Assembly (NCBI RefSeq): GCF_029168945.1
Contig: NC_083609.1
Span: forward strand, 25,826,001 to 25,890,000
DNA: 64,000 bases
Source of the DNA: Cannabis sativa
Taxonomy: Eukaryota; Streptophyta; Magnoliopsida; Rosales; Cannabaceae
Direction of reading: 5' to 3'
The translations under genes and the position numbers were made by a program. Of this stretch, positions 20,619 through 32,434 are shown piece by piece (the first letter of the stretch is position 1; each line of letters starts with the position of its first letter). The notes beneath the pieces are model-generated. The model saw only the letters and a program-made list of their open reading frames with translations, had not been told where the DNA came from and ran no database searches.

Positions 20619-22861
20619 TGTAAAGCCCGCTTAGCTAAATTGGAAATTATCAGTTAATTGTGATTAATTATGAAATTATTTATAGCTATTTAAATAATTT
20701 ATTATGCTGTTATTTATGGAATTCAGAAATGCATGTTTATGTCATTCAGTAGTTTTCATATTTTGCATTTCCGGTGCCCGGTATTTTGGAACTCGGCGTT
20801 TGGCTCAGTAGAAATCACAACTTAGCATGTTATTAGTTTGGGTCGGTCTATTAGACATTGGGAATGTCGGGAATGGCCGGGAATTTAGAATTTCCCAAAA
20901 TACCCCTTTAGTGATTTTTTTATGTGATTTTAGTGTGGAGGGGCAAAATGGTCTTTTTGCCCCATTGACTTTTGTCTTTTAGTGACTTAATTAAATTGAA
21001 AAATAAATGTTATTATTTTATTATTTGGCTGAAATAGATTTAGTTAAAGCCTTCTTTTCCTTTATTTTCATTTCACCCAAAGTCTTAAGTATAGAAAATA
21101 GATTTTTCAAAAAACTCTCTCTCTCAAGCCTCTCTCTTTTCGGCCAAGCCTTGGAGCAGCAAGGAGCTGATTTCTCCATTGAAGTTTGCTTGCTAATTCA
21201 TCTCATTTTAAGGTCCACTTCAAGCTAGGTTAGCTCTTGTACCTTCTCTTTGTGTTTTGTTGAGTTTTGATGAAAAGTTGGTGATGCATGCATGGATTCT
21301 TAGTTGTAATTACTGCTGGGTTTTATGGTTTATTTCTGGAATGTATGTATGTTATTTTGAGGTTATTTAAGCTGTTAAAAATGCATGTTTAGTACCTTGT
21401 TTAAAGCTTTGAACTTTCTATGGAAAATATGTGGTTTTTGATGAAATGTTGTGAATCTGTTACTGTGATGTTACTATTGTTTTTAATAGTTTTCAGAGGT
21501 GATTTTATGTATGTTTTAGTAGATTTGAGTGGGTTTGAATGCATGCTAGGTGGTTTTGCTCAAGCTTGAGTTTAGAACTCAAAGCTTGAGCTTTAATGGC
21601 AAATTTTGATTCTGTGCTTGAAGCTTTGCTTTATCACTTGGAAAATGTTTATTAGGGTCTAATTAGCAGGTCTGGAAAGTTTGGTTGAGTTTGGAATTGT
21701 TTTGGTTGGTGAAATGATTTTTGTGGTTTTTCTGGGTAAAACCGGCTAACCGGTTTTACACTGCATGTAAAACCGGTTACCCGGATTTTGCAGTAGGGTG
21801 AGAAACCGGTTTTTCTCAACTTTCCGTTTTGTGCTAGTTTCGGGTTTTCAGACAGGTTGTTCTCTGTTAGTTTGGGGGTATTTTAGTATTAAGTTGCAGT
21901 GAGTTAGGTTTGGTTTTATAACCTTTGTCCCCGTTGTGATTTAGCGTATCACTTACCGGTGTTGTGATTTTTACGGTTTAGGAGCCTGTAATCCGCCGCT
22001 CAGCTAAGTTCCAGTCAGGTTGACCGGCACACCTGAATTCGGAATCCAGGTAAGATTAGTATAACAGTATGCATATGTAGATTACATGTTTAGCGTGCAT
22101 GTAGGAAGCCTGCTAGATTACATTAGTTATGTATTTAGGCTTCGAACCATCCAACCCTGTCACGTCGGTACAGGCTGGAGTATGACCGACGGCGGAGTAT
22201 GACCGGTTCGGCCGATCAGGCTGACATTTGGTTGGTGGTTCAGTGCTATTGATTTATCCCGTCGGTACAGGCTGGAGTATGACCAGCAGCCGGAGTATGA
22301 CCGGTTCGACCGATCAGGAGGATATTTGTCAATAGTACCGTCCCTATGAACGTTCAAAACTCAGTACCATATTGGACATGGCAGTAGTAGCTCAGTACCA
22401 TGTTGGACATGGCAGTAGCGGGACTCAGTATCGTGTTGGACACGGCAGTTAGTATTATGTATGATATTATTATGCTTTTCTTACTGAGTCTGTCGACTCA
22501 CAGTTTACGTTTATGTGTAGGTAAAGGCAAGGCTATAGCTGATGGACCGTGAGCGAGCTTATGAGATTGTACATGTCGGGGCGGTTAGGCCTGGAGCGTA
22601 CGATCCTCGGGACAGCAAGGCTGAGATTTTTGTAACTGTCGTTAGACGACTTATATTTTGATGTAAAAGTTAAACAGTTAAAACGTTTGTAAATGATTTT
22701 ATAAATCGGGATCCCGAGACTTTTATAATATGGTTTATAAGTTTAATTAAAAAGCAAAATTTTAATTATTCACGTTTTTCCATAAACCTCGTTGATTAGC
22801 AACGAGCTGCACAGTACGTTTAAAAATCACGTAATACGCCTAAGGTAGTTAGGGTGTTACA
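20619..22861 (+). mobile_element. 5' LTR of the chromovirus
   Basis: 2,243 bp. Features are the palindrome AAAACCGGCTAACCGGTTTT near 21740, two about 100-bp units with GTCGGTAC...GGAGTATGACC (22163-22320), and three about 30-bp units with CAGTACCAT(A/G)TTGGACATGG (22360-22450). The 73-codon open frame at 21007-21228 recurs in the 3' LTR and is not a gene. Confidence 0.92.
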
Positions 22862-22864
22862 ATT

Positions 22865-22876
22865 TGGTATCAGAGC
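22865..22876 (+). other. Primer-binding site, initiator tRNA-Met
   Basis: TGGTATCAGAGC lies four bases after the LTR end. It is complementary to the 3' end of initiator tRNA-Met, the usual primer of plant chromoviruses. Confidence 0.9.
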
Positions 22877-23107
22877 CGCCGGAGTTGTCTTAGAAGATCG
22901 TCACGACATGTACAATCATCATCAGCAGTTAGCTCGGTTCACGGTTCAGTAAGCCTTTATTGCTTTAGTAGTTTATTTTATTCAGTTATGAAAAAGAAAA
23001 GCCTGTTAGGAAGCATGTTAGTAGCCTGATAGTAGAATAGGCGCATGTTTCGTTTTTAATTTCCAAATTAAGCGGCATTAGTAAGCTCGCCTTGAATACG
23101 ACCTGAT

Positions 23108-24240
23108 ATGCCAACTCTTGGTTTCGCAGGCGGTTCTAATCAGATGGACGCCAGGCGGACTACCAGGAGTCAGGGCAACTCCGTAGGGTCGAACCAAGGA
23201 CAGGGAGCTCAGTTTCCCCCACCTGCCAGGGGCCGAGGTAGAGGTCCCCGAGGCAGGGCTCGTGGCCGGGGTGATGAGAACCCGCCACAGGCTGCCCAGG
23301 CTCCCTGCCCGATCAGGGAGCCCCGAATTGGGAGTTGCGGTTTGCGGAGATGCAAGCCCGGATCGAAGAACAAGACCTCGAGATCCAGAGGTTGAGACAG
23401 CAGGGTGCTCCTGCAGTTCCAGTGCCCCTAGTTCCAGTGGCACCTGCCCCTGCTGCCCAGGCCGAGATAGTGGTGGCGGCCCATAGATTGGAACCTCTGT
23501 ATGAGCGGTTCCGGAAGCAAGCACCTCCGGTATTCCTGGGAGGTCCGGACGTGATGAAAGCCGAGCAGTGGCTGACGGTGATTACCAGAATCCTGAATTT
23601 CATGGGTGTCACCGGAAACGACAGAGTGGTGTGCGCCACGTTTCAGTTCCAGGAGGACGCCCTGGTATGGTGGGATATGGTGTCTCAGATTCATGATGTC
23701 ACCACCATGACTTGGGAAAGGTTCCAAGAACTCTTCAACGCGAAATATTACAATGAGGCGGTCAGAAGCGCCAAGAGGAAAGAGTTCGTTCACCTGACCC
23801 AGCGGGAGAACATGAGCGTCACTGAGTATACTACTCAGTTTGATCGGTTGGCGAGGTTAGCCTCGGGAATTGTGCCGACCGACTTCAGCAAGAAGGAGAA
23901 ATATCTGGACGGGTTGAATCCCAAGATCAGGCATGACCTGATGATCACCACGGACGACAGCACCACCTATGCTCAGATGGTGGAGAAGGCACTGCGAGCT
24001 GAGGGCGCAGTGGGGTGCATGTCAGAATCAGCTAGTACTCCGGTTAGTGGCGGAGCTCCTACCCCTCCTGCATCAGGCTTTAGCAGGGGGAGTAGTGGTT
24101 CGGCCATTGATCAGAGGAAGAGAGCACCCACTGCTTCCGGCGGCTCGAGTCAGAACAAGAGGTTCCGGGGAACCGAACAGAGGGAGTCGTCCTGGTGGTA
24201 CTGAGACCCGATTCTCCTACCCCGAGTGCCCTAGCTGCAA
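23108..24240 (+). pseudogene. Chromovirus gag (frame-broken)
   Basis: The particle protein of the element. The start at 23108 (MPTLGFAGG) leads into an arginine/glycine-rich tail (RGRGRGPRGRARGRG). The frame changes near 23335, after which an open stretch to 24204 carries a heptad-rich MQARIEEQDLEIQRLRQQ helix and the gag capsid domain (WLTVITRILNFMGV; FQFQEDALVWWD; TWERFQELFNAKYYNEAVR; KEKYLDGLNPKIRHDL). A second frame change before 24204 separates it from the zinc knuckle. The breaks look like single-base events in an otherwise well-kept sequence. Confidence 0.88.
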
Positions 24241-24900
24241 GAGGCATCATCGGGGTGAGTGCAAGGGGCAGGGATGCTTTCATTGTGGCATGCCCGGACA
24301 CTTCAAGAGGGAATGTCCCCAGCTCCGACCAGAGGCACCGAGAGCTCCAGCGATACCCACTCCAGCCAGGGTGTTCGCTATCACGCAGGCTGATGCAGAT
24401 GCCAGCCCATCAGTAGTCACAGGTCAGCTTTTTATTAACAACTCGCTTTATTCAGTGCTGTTTGATTCTGGGGCTACACATTCTTATGTGGCGGCCAGAG
24501 TTTTTAGTAAGTTGGGTAGACCCTTTGATAAATATGAATCAGGGTTTGGAACCCTGTTACCTGGCGGAGAATTGGTTATCTCCAATAGGTGGGTTAGGTC
24601 TATGCCGATCAGGATAGATGGTAGAGAGTTAAGCGCTGATCTGATAGAGATGAGCTTAGTCGAATTTGATATTATTTTAGGAATGGATTTCCTATCTAAA
24701 TATTCGGCGAGCATTGACTGTAAGAGGAAGATGGTGGTCTTCCAACCGGAAAGTGAAGAACCGTTCGTGTTTGTGGGTTCGGTTCAGGGATCTCGGATCC
24801 CGGTGATCTCGGCTATGTCAGCGAGAGAATTGTTGCACGGCGGTTGCTTAGGGTTTCTGGCCGTGGTGGTGGACACCACTCGGCCAGATACCATTCGGCC
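24220..24900 (+). pseudogene. Chromovirus zinc knuckle and aspartic protease
   Basis: Within the open stretch 23969-25165. The zinc knuckle CFHCGMPGHFKREC (CX2CX4HX4C) sits at about 24276-24317. The retropepsin active site LFDSGATHSYV sits at about 24460-24495, and a conserved IILGMDFLSKY flap-side motif at about 24670-24705. The protease would cut the gag-pol polyprotein. This part is in one frame with the start of RT. Confidence 0.88.
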
Positions 24901-25720
24901 AGAGGACATCAGAGTGGTTCGGGAATTTTTGGACGTTTTTCCCGAAGAACTTCCAGGGTTACCACCTCAGCGAAAGATTGATTTCGTGATTGACTTGGCA
25001 CCAGGGGTGGAACCGGTTTCCAAAGCCCCGTATAGGATGGCTCCGGCTGAACTTAAGGAATTAAAGATTCAGCTCCAAGGGTTGCTTGACATAGGGTTCA
25101 TTCGGCCCAGTGTGTCACCACAGGGAGCCCGGTTTTGTTCGTCAAGAAGAAGGATGGATCTATGAGGATGTGCATCGACTACGAGAGTTGAACAAGGCGA
25201 CGGTGAAGAATAAATATCCATTACCTAGGATCGATGACTTGTTCGATCGGCTTCGGGGAAGACGGTCTTTTCTAAGATTGATCTCCGTTCGGGTTATCAT
25301 CGGTTGAGAATCCGAGAGGAGGACATTCGAAGACGGCTTTCCGCACTAGGTATGGACACTACGAGTTTACGGTTATGTCATTCGGACTAACCAATGCTCC
25401 TGCGGCATTCATGGACCTGATGAATAGAGTATTCAAGGATTTCCTCGATATCTGTGTGATTGTGTTTATCGACGACATCCTCGTGTACTCTCAGTCAGAA
25501 GAGGAGCATGAGTTACATCTTCAGATGGTACTGCAACGACTTCGAGACCATAAGCTCTACGCCAAGTTCAAGAAATGTGAGTTATGGTTGTCTCAGGTGT
25601 CCTTCCTAGGGCACATTGTGAGTAAAGATGGGATCAAGGTGGATCCCGGGAAGATTGAATCCGTCAGGGATTGGCCGAGACCGAAGACGGTGACGGAGAT
25701 CGAAGCTTCTTGGGATTAGG
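24900..25720 (+). pseudogene. Chromovirus reverse transcriptase (several frame breaks)
   Basis: RNA-dependent DNA polymerase domain. It starts with REFLDVFPEELPGLPP (about 24920) and PYRMAPAELKELKIQL. The frame breaks near 25130, and again several times between 25170 and 25370 where finger-region motifs (RELNKATVKNKYPLPRIDDL) are still readable. The open stretch 25375-25719 holds [20 protein letters not shown] and the catalytic FIDDILVYS with its aspartate pair. It ends at another frame change near 25700. The breaks fall in short homopolymers or simple runs, so some may be assembly errors. Confidence 0.88.
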
Positions 25721-26270
25721 CGGGTACTACCGTAGGTTCGTGGAGGGGTTCTCCAAAATTTCAATGCCCCTAACCGAGCTTACAAAGAAGAATCAGCGGT
25801 TTATCTGGTCAGATAAATGCGAAGCTAGTTTTCAGGAGCTGAAGCAGAGATTGATTACCGCTCCGGTACTAGCTTTGCCTTCGGACAAGGAGAAGTTCGT
25901 AGTCTACTGTGACGCATCCAAACAGGGTTTGGGGTGCGTATTGATGCAAGCCGACCGGGTTATCGCTTATGCCTCCCGTCAGTTAAAGGATTATGAACAG
26001 CGATACCCGACTCATGATTTAGAATTGGCCGCAGTGGTTTTTGCACTGAAGATTTGGCGGCATTACCTTTACGGGGAGAAGTGTGAGATCTATACCGACC
26101 ATAAAAGTCTCAAGTATTTCTTTACTCAGAAAGATTTGAACATGAGACAAAGGCGTTGGTTGGAATTAGTGAAGGATTACGATTGTGAGATCCTCTATCA
26201 TCCCGGGAAAGCCAATGTAGTGGCCGATGCCCTGAGCAGAAAGGGTCCTGGGCAAGTAGCTAGTATGGTT
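25671..26270 (+). pseudogene. Chromovirus RNase H
   Basis: In the open stretch 25671-26603. The connection motif [18 protein letters not shown] is followed by the RNase H residues in [17 protein letters not shown], the helix [20 protein letters not shown] and [20 protein letters not shown]. It would degrade the RNA strand during cDNA synthesis. This part itself is intact. Confidence 0.88.
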
Positions 26271-26499
26271 CGGATCTCACCTCAGCTAGCAGAGGATATG
26301 GTTAGATCCAGCATTGAGTTTGTGGTAGGTCAGCTTCACAACTTGACGCTGCAATCTGATCTGCTGGAAAGAATAAAAGTCGCTCAGATGACAGATCCGG
26401 AGTTAGTGAAAATCCGAGATGAGGTGTTGGCTGGTCAAGCCAAGGACTTTTCAGTGTCAGATAATGGGATGCTTTTATATAAAGCCAGGGTTTGTGTTC

Positions 26500-27600
26500 C
26501 GAACAGTGTGGAATTGAGAAACGAGATCTTTGAGGAGGCTCATTCTACTCCATATTCTCTGCATCCCGGCACCACCAAGATGTACCAAGATTTGAAACCG
26601 TAGCACGGTGGAACGGTATGAAGAAGAATTTGGTAGAATTCGTATCGAGATGCCTCACTTGTCGACGGATCAAGGCTGAACATCGAGAGACCGGCGGGGT
26701 TGTTGCGGCCTCTAACCCTACCGGAATGGAAATGGGAGGATATTACGATGGATTTTGTGGTCGGGTTACCTAGGACCACGGGTTTGCATGATTCCATCTG
26801 GGTAGTGGTGGACCGATTTACGAAATCTGCTCATTTTCCGCCGGTCGAACAACATTCTGATGGATCGGTTGGCGAGTTATATGTCAGGGAGATAGTGAGA
26901 CTTCACGGGGTACCGAAGTCTATAGTTTCGGACAGGGATCCGAAATTCACCTCCAAATTTTGGCAAAGTTTGCAACGGGCAATGGGTACAAAGCTAAAAT
27001 TCAGTACAGCATTTCATCCTCAGACAGATGGTCAGTCCGAAAGGACAATTCAGATATTGGAGGATATGTTGAGAGCCTGTGTTATGGACTTTGAGGGTTC
27101 ATGGAGCAAATATCTACCGTTGATAGAATTCTCTTACAACAACAGTTATCAGAGTACGATAGGGATGGCTCCCTATGAACTGTTGTACGGTAGGAAATGC
27201 AGATCCCCTATCCACTGGGATGAGACAGGGGAGAGGAAATACCTAGGTCCAGAGTCAGTGCAGCGGACCAATGAGGCAATAGAGAAGATAAAAGCTAGAA
27301 TGCTTGCCTCACAGAGCAGACAGAAGAGTTACGCAGATCCAAAACGCAGAGATGTTGAGTTCCAAGTAGGGGAACATGTGTTTTTACGAGTATCTCCGAT
27401 GAAGGGGATTAAACGTTTCGGGAAAAGAGGCAAATTATGCCCTAGATTTACAGGACCTTTCGAGATTCTCGAGAAGATAGGTCAAGTGGCATATCGATTA
27501 GCATTGCCTCCAGCCTTATCAGCAGTGCACAACGTATTCCATGTCTCAATGTTGAGAAAATACGTTTCAGACCCCTCTCATATACTCAGTTATGAGAGTC
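26500..27600 (+). pseudogene. Chromovirus integrase (broken in its zinc finger)
   Basis: The HHCC finger lies across 26540-26690 and is disrupted by indels: a stop at 26603, then readable cysteines in CLTCRRIKAEH. The catalytic core is in the open stretch 26700-27821: MDFVVGLPRT with its aspartate, IVSDRDPKFTSKFW with the second, and FHPQTDGQSERTIQILEDML with the glutamate. GPFEILEKIGQVAYRLALPP begins the C-terminal domain. The core triad is present, but the protein would not be made in one piece. Confidence 0.88.
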
Positions 27601-27821
27601 TTCAGCTTCAGCCAGACATGTCATATGAGGAACGGCCAGTGCAGATCCTGGATAGAAAGGATAAAGTCCTTCGGAATAAGACCATAGCCTTGGTCAAGGT
27701 TCTCTGGAGAAACAGTAAGGTGGAGGAAGCCACCTGGGAGCTAGAGGCAGATATGAGAGCTCATTATCCAGAGTTATTCAGGTTAGATTTCGGGGACGAA
27801 ATCCTTTTAAGGGGGGGATAG
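27600..27821 (+). pseudogene. Chromodomain-like C-terminus of integrase
   Basis: The end of the frame reads PVQILDRKDKVLRNKTIALV, then VLWRNSKVEEATWELEADM, matching the chromodomain-like module that chromovirus integrases use to contact chromatin. The stop codon (27819-27821) lies at the edge of the 3' LTR and overlaps the polypurine tract AAGGGGGGGATA (27809-27820). Confidence 0.8.
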
Positions 27822-27822
27822 T

Positions 27823-30063
27823 TGTAAAGCCCGCTTAGCTAAATTGGAAATTATCAGTTAATTGTGATTAATTATGAAATTATTTATAGCTATTTAAATA
27901 ATTTATTATGCTGTTATTTATGGAATTCAGAAATGCATGTTTATGTCATTCAGTAGTTTTCATATTTTGCATTTCCGGTGCCCGGTATTTTGGAACTCGG
28001 CGTTTGGCTCAGTAGAAATCACAACTTAGCATGTTATTAGTTTGGGTCGGTCTATTAGACATTGGGAATGTCGGGAATGGCCGGGAATTTAGAATTTCCC
28101 AAAATACCCCTTTAGTGATTTTTTTATGTGATTTTAGTGTGGAGGGGCAAAATGGTCTTTTTGCCCCATTGACTTTTGTCTTTTAGTGACTTAATTAAAT
28201 TGAAAAATAAATGTTATTATTTTATTATTTGGCTGAAATAGATTTAGTTAAAGCCTTCTTTTCCTTTATTTTCATTTCACCCAAAGTCTTAAGTATAGAA
28301 AATAGATTTTTCAAAAAACTCTCTCTCTCTCAAGCCTCTCTCTTTTCGGCCAAGCCTTGGAACAGCAAGGAGCTGATTTCTCCATTGAAGTTTGCTTGCT
28401 AATTCATCTCATTTTAAGGTCCACTTCAAGCTAGGTTAGCTCTTGTACCTTCTCTTTGTGTTTTGTTGAGTTTTGATGAAAAGTTGGTGATGCATGCATG
28501 GATTCTTAGTTGTAATTACTGCTGGGTTTTATGGTTTATTTCTGGAATGTATGTATGTTATTTGGAGGTTATTTAAGCTGTTAAAAATGCATGTTTAGTA
28601 CCTTGTTTAAAGCTTTGAACTTTCTATGGAAAATATGTGGTTTTTGATGAAATGTTGTGAATCTGTTACTGTGATGTTACTATTGTTTTTAATAGTTTTC
28701 AGAGGTGATTTTATGTATGTTTTAGTAGATTTGAGTGGGTTTGAATGCATGCTAGGTGGTTTTGCTCAAGCTTGAGTTTAGAACTCAAAGCTTGAGCTTT
28801 AATGGCAAATTTTGATTCTGTGCTTGAAGCTTTGCTTTATCACTTGGAAAATGTTTATTAGGGTCTAATTAGCAGGTCTGGAAAGTTTGGTTGAGTTTGG
28901 AATTGTTTTGGTTGGTGAAATGATTTTTGTGGTTTTTCTGGGTAAAACCGGCTAACCGGTTTTACACTTGCATGTAAGCAGGTTACCGGATTTTGCAGTA
29001 GGGTGAGAAACCGGTTTTTCTCAACTTTCCGTTTTGTGCTAGTTTCGGGTTTTCAGACAGGTTGTTCTCTGTTAGTTTGGGGGTATTTTAGTATTAAGTT
29101 GCAGTGAGTTAGGTTTGGTTTTATAACCTTTGTCCCCGTTGTGATTTAGCGTATCACTTACCGGTGTTGTGATTTTTACGGTTTAGGAGCCTGTAATCCG
29201 CCGCTCAGCTAAGTTCCAGTCAGGTTGACCGGCACACCTGAATTCGGAATCCAGGTAAGATTAGTATAACAGTATGCATATGTAGATTACATGTTTAGCG
29301 TGCATGTAGGAAGCCTGCTAGATTACATTAGTTATGTATTTAGGCTTCGAACCATCCAACCCTGTCACGTCGGTACGGTGGAGTATGACCGACGGCGGAG
29401 TATGGCCAGGTTCGGCCGATCAGTCGACATTTGGTTGGTGGTTCGGTGCTATTGATCTATCCGTCGGTACGAGTGGAGTATGACCGAGCGGCGGAGTATG
29501 GCCAGGTTCGACCGATCAGGAGGATATTTGTCAATAGTACCGTCCCTATGAACGTTCAAAACTCAGTACCATGTTGGACATGGCAGTAGTAGCTCAGTAC
29601 CATGTTGGACATGGCAGTAGCGGGACTCAGTATCGTGTTGGACACGGCAGTTAGTATTATGTATGATATTATTATGCTTTTCTTACTGAGTCTGTCGACT
29701 CACAGTTTACGTTTATGTGTAGGTAAAGGCAAGGCTATAGCTGATGGACCGTGAGCGAGCTTATGAGATTGTACATGTCGGGGCGGTTAGGCCTGGAGCG
29801 TACGATCCTCGGGACAGCAAGGCTGAGATTTTTGTAACTGTCGTTAGACGACTTATATTTTGATGTAAAAGTTAAACAGTTAAAACGTTTGTAAATGATT
29901 TTATAAATCGGGATCCCGAGACTTTTATAATATGGTTTATAAGTTTAATTAAAAAGCAAAATTTTAATTATTCACGTTTTTCTATAAACCTCGTTGATTA
30001 GCAACGAGCTGCACAGTACGTTTAAAAATCACGTAATACGCCTAAGGTAGTTAGGGTGTTACA
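27823..30063 (+). mobile_element. 3' LTR of the chromovirus
   Basis: About 2,241 bp, almost identical to the 5' LTR except for a cluster of differences in the 29368-29515 repeat region and an altered palindrome near 28975. Ends GTGTTACA before the target duplication ATTTG. Confidence 0.92.
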
Positions 30064-31397
30064 ATTTGGGCCTCACTTTTTGTAATTTTGGAGTTTTATC
30101 TTTTCTGCATCTGATTTTCTCAAAAATGTTAATTTTCTAATTCAACCATTTAAATGCCAATTCTAACTATTTAATAACTATAAATAATTATTAAATAATA
30201 TTGTCATTTATCATATTTATTAATTGAACCATACAAAGTATCATAATTAACAAATATGCCCCTATAAACTCTTTCTTTACAATTTCGCCCTTACTTAGTG
30301 AAAATTTCACAAATAGACATAGTCTAATTTGAGAATTATAACTGATTAATCAAAACCAATTACATGAGTCTTACAAGCAATATTATCTCAACTAGTGGGG
30401 GGACCATGGGTCTATATAACCGAGCTTCCAATAAGTAGATCAAGAATTTAGCACCAAAATTCACTAACTTATTAATTCTTCGTTGAATCCACGCATAGAA
30501 CTTAGAATTGCACTCTCAGTATATAGAATGCTCTATATGTTCCACCATATAGACACATCATTAGTTATCCATTGTTATAATCCTAATGTGATCACTGATC
30601 CTCTATATGAATGATCTGCACTGTAAAGGGATTAGATTACCGTTACACCCTACAATGTATTTTATCCTTAAAACACTTGACCCCGTATAAATGATATTTC
30701 AGCTTATGTGAAATGAGTACTCCACCATTTATGTTCGTTTGGTCAAGCTCGAAGGAGATCATCATTTGCTTACTATTCGCCAAATAGAAGCTATAGATTC
30801 CATGTTTATGCTAGCGCTCCCACTCAATTGCACTACCGTGTTCCCAAAATGTACGTATCACCCTGACCTAAAAGTAGGCTTAACTAACAATTCAAGGAAC
30901 ACGAATAGCCTTTCAAGATTGAGCCTAATCATAACAGGATCAAGAACATTTGATCTAGGATCAACTAGGCGATATTGACTTGAATAGATATTACGGTAAG
31001 TTTAATAAATCTAAGTCAAAGTTCAATATCGGTCCCTTCCGATGCATACTCCATGCATCCAACCTGAGCTTTACTTTAACCAATGCTCTGGAAAGAACAT
31101 AGCACTTCTCCAAATGCAAGTAAACTCTGTTGTAGATTATCATATCAGTATAACCCTATGTCTGATCAATCTAGGAAACTTTATTCACATAGTCATGTTT
31201 ACTTTCCAATGTGTTGACAGCACAATAAACAGGATCAAGTATGTGAAAAGGGTTTCAGATGAATTTATACATTATGTACATATAATCATGAAATAAATCA
31301 TGTGAACCATGCAACATTAAATGTTATTTCTGATCTATATTAATAAGTAAATCTGATTATATTGAAATGAGTTTTATTTAGGGCATAAAACCCAACA
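30064..31397 (-). mobile_element. 5' LTR of the level 2 element, part B
   Basis: Continues the LTR from 20618 (30064-30068 is the duplicated ATTTG). It matches 12293-13624 with about a dozen differences. It ends at CCCAACA next to CTTGT. Confidence 0.85.
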
Positions 31398-31399
31398 CT

Positions 31400-32434
31400 T
31401 GTTGGGATTTTATGCCCTAAATAAAACCTATTTCAATGTAATCTGATTTTTTATCAATAGAAGATTAGAAGTCATTTATGTTTACATGTAGTTTTCATGT
31501 TTATGGCTTATGCATACAATTTCTGTTAAGTCCAGAACATATAGTTATTCACAATTACAGTGATGTTAACACAGTGGAAGGTAACTGTGATTATATGCTT
31601 CAAAAGATAATGTCCCATGATTCATCAGTGCACTGGATTTACACTGATGTGATAGTCAACGATAAAGCTTACTTACACCTTGGATAAGTGTTATGTTCTT
31701 TCCAGAACATTAGCAAAGTATGCTAGTATCAGATGTATGGAGTATACATTGGACTGAGGCCGATATTGACCTTGGTAAAGATATTATAATCTTACCGTTG
31801 TATCTTTCTAAGTCAATATTACTGGTTGATCTTAGATCAAAAGATCTTAATAGTGACATGGTTAGGTTCGATCTCAAGAGTATTATTTGTGTTCTTAGAG
31901 TTGTTAGTTAAAGCCTACCATTTGGTTCAGGTCACACGTACATCTTGGGAGCATGATAGTACAATTGAGTGGGGGCGCTAAACATAGATATGGAATCTAT
32001 AACTTCTATTTGGACATAGAAGTGAAATAATGATTTCCTTCGAGCTTGGCTTAATAGAGATAAATGGAAGAGCTCTTATTTCAGTGATTATATTAATTTA
32101 CTGAAATATCATTTATAGGAAGCTAAGTGTTTTAAGGATAAAATACATTGAGGGGTGAAACGGTAAATTTGTCCCTACTCAGTTTAAATCATCTATAAAG
32201 GATCTTTGATTATTGGGATTAGAACGATGGTTAAATTTTCATAGCGTATCTATATCGTGGAGCACATAGAGCATTCTATATAATTGAGAATGCAATTCCA
32301 AATCTATAGTGGTGCAAGGAGGAATTAATAAGTTAGGGAATTTACTTGGTAAATTATAAATCTGCTTATTGGAAGCTCGGTTATATAGGCCCATGGTCCC
32401 CATACTAGTTGAGACAATACTGCTTGTAAGACTC
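31400..32434 (+). mobile_element. 3' LTR of the level 1 element, part A
   Basis: Starts TGTTGGGATTTTATGCCC, with its first bases inside the CTTGT duplication. It aligns with 8970-10000 and breaks after GCTTGTAAGACTC, where LINE sequence begins. Short open frames at 31478 and 31720 are shared LTR frames, not genes. Confidence 0.75.

Larger units (their letters stand above)
20619..30063 (+). mobile_element. Full-length Ty3/gypsy chromovirus (Tekay/Del-like), level 3
   Basis: It has near-identical LTRs (20619-22861 and 27823-30063) with TGTAAAGCCC...GTGTTACA ends, and an exact 5-bp duplication ATTTG at 20614-20618 and 30064-30068. The intact site survives at 12293-12297 in the sister LTR. Internal order: tRNA-Met primer site, gag with zinc knuckle, protease, RT, RNase H, integrase, and a C-terminal chromodomain-like segment, then a polypurine tract. 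This domain order defines a chromovirus. Several frame breaks prevent a continuous gag-pol. Confidence 0.93.
11733..31397 (-). mobile_element. Complete minus-strand Copia-type element (level 2), interrupted by a gypsy element
   Basis: Its ends are TGTTGGAA at 11733 and CCCAACA at 31397, flanked by the exact 5-bp duplication CTTGT (11728-11732 and 31398-31402). On the minus strand the order is 5' LTR (31397-20054, with the gypsy element inside), primer site, a long AT-rich leader, a dead pol, a polypurine tract and the 3' LTR (13624-11733). Without the gypsy insert it is about 10.2 kb. The two LTRs differ at roughly 14 sites in about 1.9 kb by eye, so insertion was fairly recent although pol is long dead. 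It must have been mobilised in trans. Confidence 0.85.

Noticed and set aside
21007..21228. Open frame MLLFYYLAEIDLVK in the chromovirus LTR (again at 28211-28402)
   Set aside because: Same LTR sequence in two places; the end of the frame changes with a CT-repeat length difference, so it is not conserved as protein.
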